Assembly (NCBI GenBank): GCA_963756605.1
Contig: CAVWOT010000023.1
Span: 1 to 64,000, forward strand
Length of the DNA: 64,000 nucleotides
Origin: Bog-159 sp963756605
Lineage (GTDB): Bacteria > Acidobacteriota > Terriglobia > Bryobacterales > Bryobacteraceae
Direction: 5' to 3'
The translations under genes and the position numbers were made by a program. This document shows, piece by piece, positions 1-8,645 of the stretch. Each line of letters begins with the position of its first letter. Positions within the stretch are counted from its first letter, which is position 1. The notes under the pieces are model-generated. The model ran no database searches, had not been told where the DNA came from, and saw nothing but the letters and a program-made list of their open reading frames with translations.

Positions 1-1686
1 AGGGTAGCGCACGCGGTCTGCGATGTTGAGCGGGAGTTGCACAGAGATCTCGCTAGAGGCGCCGCCCTGCCATCGGATGTGCACCAAAAGCTGCTTTTGA
101 TTGACTGGCTTCTCAATAGTGATGTCCTTGATCAGCAGTCGTAACATCCGCTTCCGGTCCTTAGACTGCGTGGTGGAAGCCTGCCACAATCGCGGCAGAT
201 CCTTTGCCAGCGCCAGGACTTTGGCTTTCTGCTCGGGTGTGGCGACGTGGGCTTCCTGATGCTGAAATTCCGCGGCTTCCTTTTTGAGATCCTCTAAATG
301 AACCAGCGCGTCGTTCCAGCGCCGCTCCAGCGTGCCCGCTACCAGACGATTCGCCGGATCGACCTCTTGGTAGCGCCGCTCGGCGAGCGCCGCTTCGTAC
401 TCGGCGCGTTCGAGCCGCATCTGCCACTGGCGCAGGATGGATTGATCTCGCGATTCCAGCTCATGGAGAGCCGCCAGGGCAAGTTCCAGTTCGGCCGGCT
501 GTAGCGCCTTCAGCATCTCCTCCGCAACGACCCCGTCGAGCAAGTCACAGCGGAAGACCATGCAGGACTTGGTGGCCAGGCCTTCGTGACGCAACAAATT
601 GCACTGATACGTGGGACGGATGCCGCCATTGCTGCGGTATCGTACGGTGAGCGCGTGGCCGCAGTTGCCACACAACAGCAGGCCTTGTAGTAAGGCCAGT
701 CCTTCGCGCGCCGGACCGCTCAATATCGTCTCCTCGCCGTTCGTGCGGTTCTTCTCTAACCGTTCCCGATTCTTGACGAACTCTTCCAGCGTGATGTATC
801 CCTCGTGGTGCTGATGCAAACTGACACGCCAGTCGGGCATGGCAACCGCCTGCATTCGTTTCCGCACTTCGCCATCGAGGGTGATCTCGCGACGATACTG
901 GTAACGGCCGAAGACGTAGATCCCCGCATAGGATGGATTCTTCAGCATACCCAACACGCGGCTGTGGCTTAGCCGGCCCCAAATAATCTTGCCATCCCAT
1001 GCCCCGCCGTAGGCTCGCTTGGGAAATCGTAAGCCCTTTTCCGTGAAGCGATGTACGACTGCATAGGCGCTGCCCGTTTCGCGAAACAGACGAAACACCA
1101 TTTCCACTGCTCCCCGCACTTCGGCATCGACGTCCGGAACGATGCGGCCTTGCTCGTCATAGCAATACCCGACCGGCAGCGGGAAACGTAGTTCGCCTTT
1201 TTTCGCTTTGTTGAGCTTACCGCCCTGGAGGCGCGCGTGCAAAAAATGTAGTTCCGCTTGAGCCATTGTTCCCTTCAATCCGAGCAAAAGGCCGTCGTTG
1301 AAATCCGACGGATCGTAGCAACCGTCTTCGTCGATCACCAGCGTCGCGGTGAGTGCGCACAACTCCAGCAGCCGATGCCAATCGAGATTCGAGCGCGCCA
1401 GCCGTGAAACTTCCAGCGCAAACACCGCGCCCACTTGGCCCATCGAGACATCCGCCACCAGAGTCTTGAAATCCTCCCGCCGGGTCATCTCGGTCCCGGT
1501 CATGCCCAGGTCCCGGTCGAGCGTCCGAATCGCCGACTCGCTCCAACCCAGTTCCAGCGCCATCGTTCGCAATGCATACTGGCGCTCCGTACTTTCCTGG
1601 TGGTGGAGCACCTGGGCATTCGTCGACTGGCGGACATAAATGTAGGCCGGTCTGCTCCGGTGTTGTTCCGTGATCTTCGAGTTCAT
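1..1686 (-). CDS. Large serine recombinase (y4bA/y4pH-like), C-terminus beyond window edge
   Basis: Reading from the ATG at 1686 gives 562 open codons that run off the left edge, so the gene is partial. The N-terminal resolvase domain has the YVRQS motif with the likely nucleophile Ser21, followed by the arginine-rich catalytic core. A recombinase domain follows, including the stretch AYGGAWDGKIIWGR, then a zinc ribbon starting CGNCG near residue 310 with later Cys pairs, then a coiled-coil-like Glu/Arg-rich region. This is the large serine recombinase family, which moves elements through a Ser-DNA covalent intermediate. It is the last gene of a minus-strand set with DUF6788 and DUF5372 genes, as in rhizobial y4b/y4p elements. 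The left end of the element lies outside the window. Confidence 0.88.
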   Translation of the reverse strand, partial: MNSKITEQHRSRPAYIYVRQSTNAQVLHHQESTERQYALRTMALELGWSESAIRTLDRDLGMTGTEMTRREDFKTLVADVSMGQVGAVFALEVSRLARSNLDWHRLLELCALTATLVIDEDGCYDPSDFNDGLLLGLKGTMAQAELHFLHARLQGGKLNKAKKGELRFPLPVGYCYDEQGRIVPDVDAEVRGAVEMVFRLFRETGSAYAVVHRFTEKGLRFPKRAYGGAWDGKIIWGRLSHSRVLGMLKNPSYAGIYVFGRYQYRREITLDGEVRKRMQAVAMPDWRVSLHQHHEGYITLEEFVKNRERLEKNRTNGEETILSGPAREGLALLQGLLLCGNCGHALTVRYRSNGGIRPTYQCNLLRHEGLATKSCMVFRCDLLDGVVAEEMLKALQPAELELALAALHELESRDQSILRQWQMRLERAEYEAALAERRYQEVDPANRLVAGTLERRWNDALVHLEDLKKEAAEFQHQEAHVATPEQKAKVLALAKDLPRLWQASTTQSKDRKRMLRLLIKDITIEKPVNQKQLLVHIRWQGGASSEISVQLPLNIADRVRYP

Positions 1687-1822
1687 TGCCTGCCTCCGCG
1701 CTGGTCACACCCTCCGGGTTGCCAATGAGCCAAGCCTCGATCATATTGGCAAGGAGCACGCCGCCCAATCCAGCATCTATGGGTGCGTGGAGGGCGGCGA
1801 GCACTTCGGGCATAGTGACCTT

Positions 1823-2155
1823 TTAGAGCGCCTCCCGGCGGCGCAGCAGTTCGCGGTTGATCTCGGAGATCGCCTCTAAGATCTCGCGGGCTCGGTGGTA
1901 GTTGGCGACAAACTCGACAATCTTGGCGTAAGATTCCTGCGGCACATAATCCATTTGTGGCCGTAGGCCCGGGTGGCTCACCGAAAGGTAATACTTGGGG
2001 CCATGGCCGGGACCCTCGGCGCATTTGCACTCCGGCTTGCCGCAGCGTTTGTAACGCTCGATGAGCGAGCCGCGCAGGATCGCCTTGAGCGGGGGCAACT
2101 GGCGCAGAAGCGCCTGGCGCCGTCTTCTCAAGGTGGCAGCTGGCTCGTTTTCCAT
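1823..2155 (-). CDS. DUF6788 family protein of the recombinase element
   Basis: The product has 110 residues, is highly charged, and carries the motif YKRCGKPECKC near residue 36 followed by GHGPKYYLS. That Cys-x3-Cys-x-Cys cluster is typical of the small DUF6788 proteins that sit beside recombinases or transposases. It probably binds metal or DNA as an accessory factor of the element. It lies about 55 bases after the DUF5372 gene and 136 bases before the recombinase ATG. The function is not known; the family call rests on the motif and the context. Confidence 0.72.
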   Translation of the reverse strand: MENEPAATLRRRRQALLRQLPPLKAILRGSLIERYKRCGKPECKCAEGPGHGPKYYLSVSHPGLRPQMDYVPQESYAKIVEFVANYHRAREILEAISEINRELLRRREAL

Positions 2156-2210
2156 TTCTGTCAGACCACGCGTATAACTGGTCTGATTCTACCAAAGGAA
2201 AACACATTTT

Positions 2211-2510
2211 TCAACCCTTTTGTTCCGGCTTGGTTAGCTGATCCAGTAGAGCAGCCAGCTCGAAAAGTGAGTCAGCATCGAGCCGCCGCAGTGGCAGTCC
2301 CAACCCGCCATACGGAGACGGATCGGCCCAGTCTGTCCACTCGCGCGCAATGCTGAAGGTGCCGCGATCTTGCTCGCGGAGGAGGAGGGTATCAATACCT
2401 GTTGACCGGCGCTCCTTCAAAACCTGGAAGCGCTGGCCGCGAAGCGGATGGAACGGATGGCGAATCTCCGCCCATCCTAAATGCGATTTGTGCTCCAGTG
2501 CAGTTCGCGC
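2211..2510 (-). CDS. DUF5372 (Y4bD/Y4pK-type) protein, 5' end disrupted
   Basis: The frame reads AEIRHPFHPLRGQRF, then VLKERRSTGIDTLLLRE, then FSIAREWTDWADPSP, the conserved core of the small Y4bD/Y4pK family. These are encoded next to serine recombinases in rhizobial and acidobacterial mobile elements. No convincing start codon lies between the junction with the group II intron fragment (about 2512) and the conserved core, so the N-terminus may be lost or may use a rare start codon. Together with DUF6788 and the recombinase it forms a three-gene element read leftward. Its molecular role is unknown. Confidence 0.65.
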   Translation of the reverse strand, partial: ARTALEHKSHLGWAEIRHPFHPLRGQRFQVLKERRSTGIDTLLLREQDRGTFSIAREWTDWADPSPYGGLGLPLRRLDADSLFELAALLDQLTKPEQKG

Positions 2511-2511
2511 T

Positions 2512-2901
2512 GACCGTGGGGATGCCAAGCTTTCGCACCCCTCCGTCCGGCTTGTCGATTTCGACACGCCTCACCGGTTTCGGTTCATAGGTCCCGTTCA
2601 ACAGTTGTTCCCGGATGGCTGGCCAATGCTGTTTCAGATAATCCTTGATGCCGACGACGGTCATCCCGTCGACGCCCGGACTACCCTTATTGGCTCTCAC
2701 CTGCCGCAATGCTGCCTTCAGGTTTTCTCGCTCACATACTGCCTCCATCAATCGATTCGTGCTAGCTGGGCTTTCGGTCCCCTTCGTCGCCCCGGACGGT
2801 TCAGCCTCTTCCCTTCCCGCCTGCCGGGCTTCACCCGTCAGCGCAGAAGAGAAGTCCAGTTCCATCTGGATATTCTGCTGCTTGTTGTCCTTGAGACTCA
2901 T
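2512..2901 (-). pseudogene. ltrA: Group II intron reverse transcriptase/maturase, N-terminal fragment
   Basis: About 130 residues match the start of LtrA-type proteins. LMEAVCERENLKAALRQV is followed by NKGSPGVDGMTV, LLNGTYEPKPVRRVEIDK and GGVRKLGIPTV. This is reverse transcriptase block 0/1; the catalytic YADD block, the X domain and the endonuclease domain are absent. After GIPTV the frame continues into unrelated sequence of the neighbouring element. The fragment is certainly non-functional as a reverse transcriptase. Confidence 0.85.
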
Positions 2902-3367
2902 GGCCTACTGGCCTCTCCTTCTCGTTCGGGCCTTCGGCCATCGTTCCCGGCTCGGCCTATCCATTGCTCCACCTTTCGGCTTTCGGAGTGCCTCACTAGC
3001 CTTGCCGACGTCATGACCTACTATGCCCTCTGCTGACTTCTGCCCCGCGGTCAGGTCGCCTTTCGGTAGCCTCAGTCCGTTAACGGACACGGAGCAGATC
3101 TCCTGGGGTAAGCTCAGCCGCCTTCTGTGCACAGTCGCCGGATCTACGCTTCGCACCCTTGATGGATATGGACTTCGCGGTAAATTGCCCGCTCGTCCGG
3201 CGCTGGCGCCTAATATCCGGTTCTTGTCCATCGACTCGCACATTTGCTATACGCTTCTTTCAGACCCCACCTCGCGGCGGTAGCCCTTGCGTTCTTACTA
3301 GGCCTTCACCTCTATCAGGTTGGCCAGAGGACTTGCACCTACAAACTGCTGAGCATGCCCAGCACAC
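2512..3367 (-). mobile_element. Truncated group II intron (5' part with maturase N-terminus)
   Basis: On the minus strand a GTGTG intron start motif is at 3367-3363. It is followed by features of bacterial group II domain I: GGTGCAAGTCC, then ACCGCCGCGAGGTGGGGTCT, then GATGGACAAGAACCGGATA. The intron-encoded protein begins at 2901 and stops matching at 2512, where the y4b-type element takes over. The rest of the reverse transcriptase and domains V and VI are therefore missing and the intron cannot splice or move. The 5' boundary is an inference from the GUGYG rule; the 3' boundary is the visible junction. Confidence 0.72.
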
Positions 3368-3461
3368 AACGAAGCTGCTCGCGCAGCAGACGCTGGCGCG
3401 TGGGCGTGGTTCGAGCGGTCGGTTAGCAATTGGAGTATTGTGCGGGTCAGAGGAGATTCTC
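3368..3461. other. Short spacer: intron 5' exon and integrase leader
   Basis: This spacer separates the presumed 5' end of the group II intron from the IS91-associated integrase. Just before the integrase ATG there is a purine-rich AGAGGAG at about 3450-3456, a good ribosome binding site. No other gene is visible. Confidence 0.5.
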
Positions 3462-4330
3462 ATGACCCGCTTACGCAAAATGATGCTCGATGAACTCGAG
3501 CGTCGCAACTACAGCCAGAATACACGTAGACTGTACCTTCACGCTGTGGCCGAGTGCGCCCAGTATTTTCACTGCTCGCCGGACCAGCTTGGGCTCGATC
3601 AAATACGCGACTACCAAGTGCGCCTTTTCGAGAACGCAAACTTAAACCCAACAGTGTCTGCGCTTACGTGGAAGCACTGCGGTTCTTTTTTGGGCATGTC
3701 CTCAAGCGCCCCTGGACGATGGACGACATGCCATACCCGAAACGGCCGCATACGCTGCCTCTGGTCCTCAGCCAGGATGAGGTGGCCCAACTCATCAATG
3801 CCGCTGCCAACCCGGCTCATCGGATCCTGCGGATGACGCTGTATGCCACCGGAATGCGGCGTGCCGAAGTCACCCGGCTCAAAATCGCGGATATCGATAC
3901 CCAACGGATGGTGATGCATATCCGCGGCGCCAAGGGACGCAAGGATAGAGATGTCATGCTTAGCCCCAAACTGCTGGAGGCCTTGCGGGAGCACTGGCGC
4001 AGTCTGAGGCAAAAGCCCACCGAGTGGCTATTTCCCGGCAATCGCTGGCACACCGCGAATCACCCGATCGATACCAAGGTAGCTTGGCAAGCGTGCCAGG
4101 CGGCTGCCCAGCGAGCAGGTATTCAAAAGGAAGTTCACCCGCACACTTTGCGCCACTCGTTTGCCACCCATCTATGAGAGGCGGGCACCGACATACGGAC
4201 CATCCAAATCCTGCTTGGTCATAGTGACCTAAAAGCTACCACCATCTATTGGCACCTGTCGCGGCGACACCTGCAGGAGACGGCCAGTCCGCTGGACGCG
4301 CTCACGCTGGATTCCAGCACGCCGGCATAG
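3462..4330 (+). pseudogene. Tyrosine recombinase/integrase of IS91-like element, broken
   Basis: The start at 3462 follows a good AGAGGAG site. The N-terminal SAM-like core-binding domain reads DELERRNYSQNTRRLYLH. The frame then shifts near 3630 (one base missing in a CTTTTC run) and continues as KPNSVCAYVEALRFFF. The catalytic domain shows ATGMRRAEVTRLKIADID (catalytic Arg) and HPHTLRHSFATHL (H-x-x-R). A TGA at 4175-4177 sits where the family has Leu (HLLEAGTD). After it the frame resumes with GTDIRTIQILLGHSDLKATT and a Tyr in TIYWHLS. With one frameshift and one nonsense codon the integrase is almost certainly inactive. Confidence 0.85.
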
Positions 4331-4334
4331 AACC

Positions 4335-5561
4335 GTGAGCCGGCCCCCGCTGGAGGTGGCCGATGTAATCCGCGCCGCTGGACCCGCTTTCATCCAGCGC
4401 TGCCTGAGCTGTTTCGACCGCCAGCATTTAAAGGCGCTGAACGCCATGCAGCGTTGTCGCACCGCAGCTCTCGGCGGCCATGTGGAGGAATGCTCGCGGT
4501 GCGGGCTGCGGACCATCTCCTACAATTCGTGTCGCAATCGCCACTGCCCAAAGTGTCAGGGCAACGCCCGCTGCCGCTGGCTCCGGGCCCGACCAGCAGA
4601 ACTTTTGCCTGTGCGCTACGTGCCCGTCGTCTTCACCTTGCCGCACGCACTGGCCCCCTGGGCCTTAGCCAACCAGAAAACGATTTACACCCTGCGGTTC
4701 CGCCTCCGCGCCGAAACCTTGATAGCCTTCGCACGCGACCCGCGACTACTCGGCGCCGAGATCGGCTTCTTCAGCGTTCTCCATACCTGGAACCAGAAAT
4801 TAGGGTAGTGGGCTACTTTGAGTAGCCCACTACCGAAATTAGAGCATCATCCGCACGTACATTCCGTGGTTCCGGAAGGTGGCATTTCGCCCGATGGCTC
4901 CCGCGGGGTCCGGCCGCGTTACAACTTCTTTCTCCCAGTCAAAGCCATGGCCACCGCCTTCCGCGGCAAGTTCCTCGACGCCCTGCGCAAAGCCTTTGCC
5001 GCAGGCGAACTGCATTTCCCCGGACAGTTGAAAAACCGGTCCACACCCCGAGCCTTTTCCGCGCTACTCCGCCCATGCTGCCGCCACCAGTGGGTGGTCT
5101 ACGCCAAACGACCATTCCGCGGCCCGGAGCACGTTCTCCGGTACCTGGGCAATTACACGCACCGTATCGCCATCTCCAACCACAGACTGGTTGAACTGGA
5201 GAACGGGCCGGGGAGCTTTCGCGGGCGCGATTCGGCCCATAACAACAAGAAACGGGTGATCACGCTTCGGGTCGAAGAGTTTCTGCGGCGCTTCTTTCGG
5301 CATATCCTCCCTGGCAACTTCGTCCGCATCCGGCATTTCGGATTCCTGGCCAACCGGCCACGCCAGCAGCGGCTTGCCATCTGTCGCAAGCTGCTAAACC
5401 TATCCCAACTGCCGGCCAGCGCGAGCGGATCTACCGGGACGCCATCCGGTAACGACTTCTGGCGCTGCCCGAACGGCGGCGGCATCATGGTCATTGTGGA
5501 ACGTCTCACTGCGACCCAGCTATATCTGCGCTCTCCCCCACCGAACCAGGAGGCAGCTTGA
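4335..5561 (+). pseudogene. IS91 family transposase, interrupted by a palindromic insertion
   Basis: The N-terminal zinc-binding domain is clear: CLSCFDRQHLKAL, then C-x2-C in EECSRCGLR, then SYNSCRNRHCPKCQ. The catalytic part includes PHALAPWALANQKTIYTL, and after the interruption LEHHPHVHSVVPEGGIS (the HUH-like metal site) and VLRYLGNYTHRIAISN, where Tyr is expected. A 39-bp insertion at 4803-4841 adds in-frame stops after QKL. Removing it restores the expected QKLEHHPHVH. The protein is otherwise nearly full length (about 400 residues), so the insertion is the main lesion. Confidence 0.88.
4796..4841. repeat. 39-bp palindromic insertion with 7-bp flanking duplication
   Basis: The 7-mer GAAATTA occurs at 4796-4802 and again at 4835-4841. 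Between them lies a perfect 14-bp inverted repeat, GGTAGTGGGCTACT at 4804-4817 and its complement at 4821-4834, around a TTG loop. The arrangement looks like insertion of a miniature palindromic element with target-site duplication. It restores length modulo three but brings stop codons. The mobilising enzyme is unknown. Confidence 0.75.
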
Positions 5562-5819
5562 AGACAGATGGTTGTCCGCCTACACGCGAAACCGTGGCAT
5601 CAGCGATAGGTGTGTGTCGGCGGCCTCCGCAGTATGCCAGACGCAGCCAAAGGCTTGGCGCCCAGACCAAAAGCCGCACTGCCAATCCACCATCAAAACG
5701 GCCGCGCGCGTTCTGCCTCGACAGATTCTCACGTCCCACGACTTCCCCCGCTTTAATTTCCATTGAAATCCCCTAAAGGGCCGCGTCTGCTGCAAACGCG
5801 AGCAGCTTCCTCCATCACG

Positions 5820-5894
5820 CTGTATCGAAAGCGACCCGCACAAGCTCCTCTCACACTTCCGCCACTTGTTTTGCTGGGTCGCTTCCGATACAGC
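5820..5894. repeat. Long stem-loop (18-bp arms)
   Basis: CTGTATCGAAAGCGACCC at 5820-5837 pairs with GGGTCGCTTCCGATACAG at 5877-5894 with one mismatch across a loop of about 39 bases. It could be the end structure of the IS91-like element, a folded small RNA or a termination structure. The sequence does not decide. Confidence 0.55.
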
Positions 5895-5902
5895 ACTAAG
5901 TG

Positions 5903-5970
5903 ATATCGGTAGCAGTCCGGTCGGCGAGTGCGTGGATTCATGCCGGCGTTCGCTCCACGTAGCGCCAGTT
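5903..5970. repeat. Dispersed ~65-bp repeat, copy A
   Basis: The stretch from ATATCGGTAGC through GGATTCATGCCGGCGTTCGC to CCACGTAGC matches 13003-13070 at most positions. Both copies lie beyond the 3' end of a gene. See the separate finding. Confidence 0.6.
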
Positions 5971-6086
5971 CACAGAGGCACGCCGAGCTTCGGCGTTGAT
6001 CTGCTCGACGGTGCGACCATCCCAAGCGCTGTCCGGTAAAGGGTCCCTTTCGCAGCGCAACAGAAACGAGCGGCTCAAGGTGTGGA

Positions 6087-6179
6087 TCATGGTTGATGCT
6101 TTTTGGGCAGTGGCGGTCCTACGATATCCATGTTGTGCTTTAGAAACACGGCCTTGAGGGCTGCTTCGTTGTATGTGCC
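6087..6179 (-). pseudogene. C-terminal tail of a lost gene (cupin-like?)
   Basis: Thirty codons read GTYNEAALKAVFLKHN then MDIVGPPLPKKHQP and a stop. This tail resembles the end of small cupin-type proteins, with FSSGTYNEAALK just upstream in frame. The start and main domain are absent; the frame runs into the 3' end of the ADOP permease gene. The family call is tentative. Confidence 0.35.
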
Positions 6180-6218
6180 GGATGAGAAATGCGGCGCGCC
6201 GTAGTTCGATCGCGCGAA

Positions 6219-8645
6219 TTACTCCAACCGCAAAGCCTCGGACGGATCCACGGACGCGGCGCGGCGGGCGGGGACGAAGCTCCCGACCAATGCGGCGCCG
6301 GCGAGGACGATGGCCGCGGCCCCGAGCGTGGGAAGATCCCAGGAGCGCACCTCGAACAGGAGAGCGCTCATGAGCCGCGTGGCGGCCAGTGACGCCGCCA
6401 GCCCCACGGTGATTCCAATCGCGGCCAGCCAGCCCGCTTCCATGAGGATCAGCCGGTAAACCGAGCCCCGGCGGGCGCCCAACGCCAAACGGATCCCGAT
6501 CTCGCGCGTACGGCGGCTCACCGAATACGCGATGACGCCGTAGAGCCCCACCACGCCCAGCAGTAGCGCCAGCGCGGCAAATCCTCCGACGAGCCACGCA
6601 GAGGACCGGTGCAGATAAGCCGACGGCGAGTCATGAATCTTTTCATTCATGGTGACGCCGCGATAGGGGACGATTGCTGGATCGATCTGACGTACGGCGG
6701 TCTCCAGCGCGGGCAACAGCGACTGCTCGGATTGCGCGGTCCGCACCACCACAGCAAAATAGTTGGCGATATCCTGAAATAGCGGAACATAGAGAACCGG
6801 CGGGATCGCTTCATCGAGCGGTCCTTCCTTGATGTCTTCGACGATCCCCACGATTTGCAGCGGTACTGCCGAGGTGGAGACGTAGACCAGTTGCTTTCCG
6901 AGGGCATCCTCGCTGGGGAAATATTTCCGCGCGAGCGCCTGATTGATGATCGCAACGCGCGGCTTGGTGGCGTCTTCATCTTCAAGGAAATAGCGTCCTC
7001 GCGACAATTTCGCGCCGAGTGTCCGGAAATACCCCGGGCTCACGGCGCGGTCGGGCGCTTCATAGTGCTCGCCATGCCAGGGACGTCCGACCACTCGGAA
7101 CCAGTAGGTGAAACTGTTGCCATCCAAAGGCACGCCCCGGCGCGCGGCCGCCGCCGACGTCACGCCGGGGATGCTTTGGAAGCGATCGAGAATCGTTTTG
7201 ATGAACACCGCGGCCTGCTGGTCGGTGTAGTGGGGACCGGACGCCTGGATATTCAGCGTCACCAGATGATCCGGCTCGAACCCTAGGTTTACGCCCAACA
7301 GGCGATATAGGCTCTTCCCGAGCAGTCCCGCGCCCACCAATAGCACCGTGGCGGTCGCAAGCTCGACGATCACGAGCCTGGACCCAAGCCGCCGCCACCC
7401 TCCGCCCGCCGAGCCGCGGCCGCTCTCCGCCAATCCGGATCGCATGTCGGACAACGAAAGGTGCACGGCGGGCGTGCCGGCGAACAGGATGGTTGTAAAC
7501 AGCGCGATCACCGCCGCAAACGCCAGCACGTGCGCATTCAATCCCAGGTTCTGCCAGAACGGCATGCGGGCCATCATGTTCGCCGGAATCAAGCCGGCGA
7601 GCGTGCGAATGGTCCAGGACATCAGCCCCAGGCCCAGCGCGGTCCCGGTGGCGACCAGCACCACGCCTTCGGTGATGAACAGCCTCAGGATCCGGCCGGG
7701 CGAGGCGCCCAGCGAAGTGCGCACCGCGATCTCTTTCCTGCGGTTTTCCGAGCGAACTAGCAGAAGGCTGGCCACGTTGACGCTCGCGATCATCAGCAGC
7801 AATCCCGCGCCGGCGAGCAGCGTAAGCAGGATAGGACGCACATCACCCACCACCACCGCGCTCAGCGATGCGACGGTGCCGCCCTGGTCGCGATTGCTGT
7901 CCGGATACTGCATTTCAAGCTGCTTCACGATCGCTTTGACATTGGCCAGAGCGGTTTCCAGCGACGTGCCGTCTTTAAGGCGCGCCAGGCCGAAGATGCC
8001 ATGGCAGCTCCGGAAGAGATCGCAGTTTCCGGCCGCGTGAAACGCGTTCCAGAACTCGGCCTGGCCGACGGGAGGGAAGTAAAAATCGGGCGGTAGCACG
8101 CCGATGATGACGGAGGGAACGTCGTCGAGCGTAACAGACTGGCCCAGCACGTCTCTCCCGCCTCCGTAGCGCGTTCGCCAAGTCGAGTAGCTGAGCAGAA
8201 CCGTCGGCTGCGCGCCGGGCAGATCCTCGCCGGGGTAGAAATCGCGACCCAGCACCGGCGCGACGCCGAGAGTCCGAAAGAAGCCGTCGGTCACGCGGGC
8301 GCCTCGCGCAAGCTGGGCGCCATTGGGAGCAGCGAGCAGATATCCGTTGGACTGATACGCCTCGAGCGAGCTGAAAACCGTATTCGCCTTCTTCAAATCA
8401 AGGTAGTCCGGATAGGACAGATTCGAGCGCGGAAACAGAGGGATGCTGCCGAAGACTCCAACCAGCCGCGACGGATCTTGGTAGGGCAGCGGCTTGCCCA
8501 AGGCGGCGTCGACAAAGGCGAATATGGCGACGCTGGCGGCTGTGCCGATTCCCAGTACCGCGATCGCCGTGCTGGTAAAGCCCCAACTACTTTTGATCTG
8601 CCGTCCGGCGAAACGGATATCCTGCAGCGTATCGAAAAAGTCCAT
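6219..8645 (-). CDS. ADOP-type FtsX/MacB-like ABC permease
   Basis: This 808-residue membrane protein has the duplicated layout of acidobacterial orphan permeases. Each half has one N-terminal membrane span, a MacB-like periplasmic domain and an FtsX domain with three spans. Spans are visible near residues 20-45, 265-295, 320-345, 370-395, 420-445, 690-715, 735-765 and 775-800. Signature motifs are SVNVASLLLVRSENRRKEIAVR and SRRTREIGIRLALGARRGSV. It ends with the usual ARRAASVDPSEALR tail. It lacks the N-terminal prefix seen in the 53-kb copy. No ATPase gene is adjacent, as is usual for this group. The substrate is unknown; export or cell-envelope stress is likely. Confidence 0.9.
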   Translation of the reverse strand: MDFFDTLQDIRFAGRQIKSSWGFTSTAIAVLGIGTAASVAIFAFVDAALGKPLPYQDPSRLVGVFGSIPLFPRSNLSYPDYLDLKKANTVFSSLEAYQSNGYLLAAPNGAQLARGARVTDGFFRTLGVAPVLGRDFYPGEDLPGAQPTVLLSYSTWRTRYGGGRDVLGQSVTLDDVPSVIIGVLPPDFYFPPVGQAEFWNAFHAAGNCDLFRSCHGIFGLARLKDGTSLETALANVKAIVKQLEMQYPDSNRDQGGTVASLSAVVVGDVRPILLTLLAGAGLLLMIASVNVASLLLVRSENRRKEIAVRTSLGASPGRILRLFITEGVVLVATGTALGLGLMSWTIRTLAGLIPANMMARMPFWQNLGLNAHVLAFAAVIALFTTILFAGTPAVHLSLSDMRSGLAESGRGSAGGGWRRLGSRLVIVELATATVLLVGAGLLGKSLYRLLGVNLGFEPDHLVTLNIQASGPHYTDQQAAVFIKTILDRFQSIPGVTSAAAARRGVPLDGNSFTYWFRVVGRPWHGEHYEAPDRAVSPGYFRTLGAKLSRGRYFLEDEDATKPRVAIINQALARKYFPSEDALGKQLVYVSTSAVPLQIVGIVEDIKEGPLDEAIPPVLYVPLFQDIANYFAVVVRTAQSEQSLLPALETAVRQIDPAIVPYRGVTMNEKIHDSPSAYLHRSSAWLVGGFAALALLLGVVGLYGVIAYSVSRRTREIGIRLALGARRGSVYRLILMEAGWLAAIGITVGLAASLAATRLMSALLFEVRSWDLPTLGAAAIVLAGAALVGSFVPARRAASVDPSEALRLE

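Larger units (their letters stand above)
3462..5561 (+). mobile_element. Decayed IS91-family-like element (integrase + Y1 transposase)
   Basis: An XerC-like integrase followed by a zinc-finger IS91 transposase is the two-gene arrangement seen in one branch of IS91 elements, which lack terminal inverted repeats and move by rolling-circle replication. Both genes are broken: a frameshift and stop in the integrase, and a 39-bp insertion with stops in the transposase. The outer ends (oriIS/terIS) could not be placed, so the coordinates are those of the coding part only. Confidence 0.7.
5562..6086. other. Intergenic region after IS91-like element, no gene recognised
   Basis: No convincing gene is visible. 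The region contains a near-perfect 18-bp inverted repeat (5820-5837 with 5877-5894) and one copy of a dispersed repeat (about 5903-5970). A 50-codon minus-strand frame at about 5938-6090 ends within the dispersed repeat, but its frame is not the one best conserved in the other copy. Confidence 0.5.

Noticed and set aside
545..1813. Minus-strand frames at 545-1000, 969-1160 and 1217-1813 as separate genes
   Set aside because: They are other frames of the serine recombinase, whose own frame is open from 1686 to the left edge. The first 40 residues of the 1217-1813 frame (before 1690) look protein-like, but no independent gene can be supported.
3234..3242. GTGCG at 3242 as the 5' end of the group II intron
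   Set aside because: Domain I motifs (GGTGCAAGTCC, ACCGCCGCGAGGTGG) lie upstream of it on the minus strand. GTGTG at 3367 fits better as the true start.
4803..4841. The 39-bp palindrome as a transcription terminator
   Set aside because: It has no T run, lies inside a transposase motif and is flanked by a target-like duplication; an insertion explains it better.
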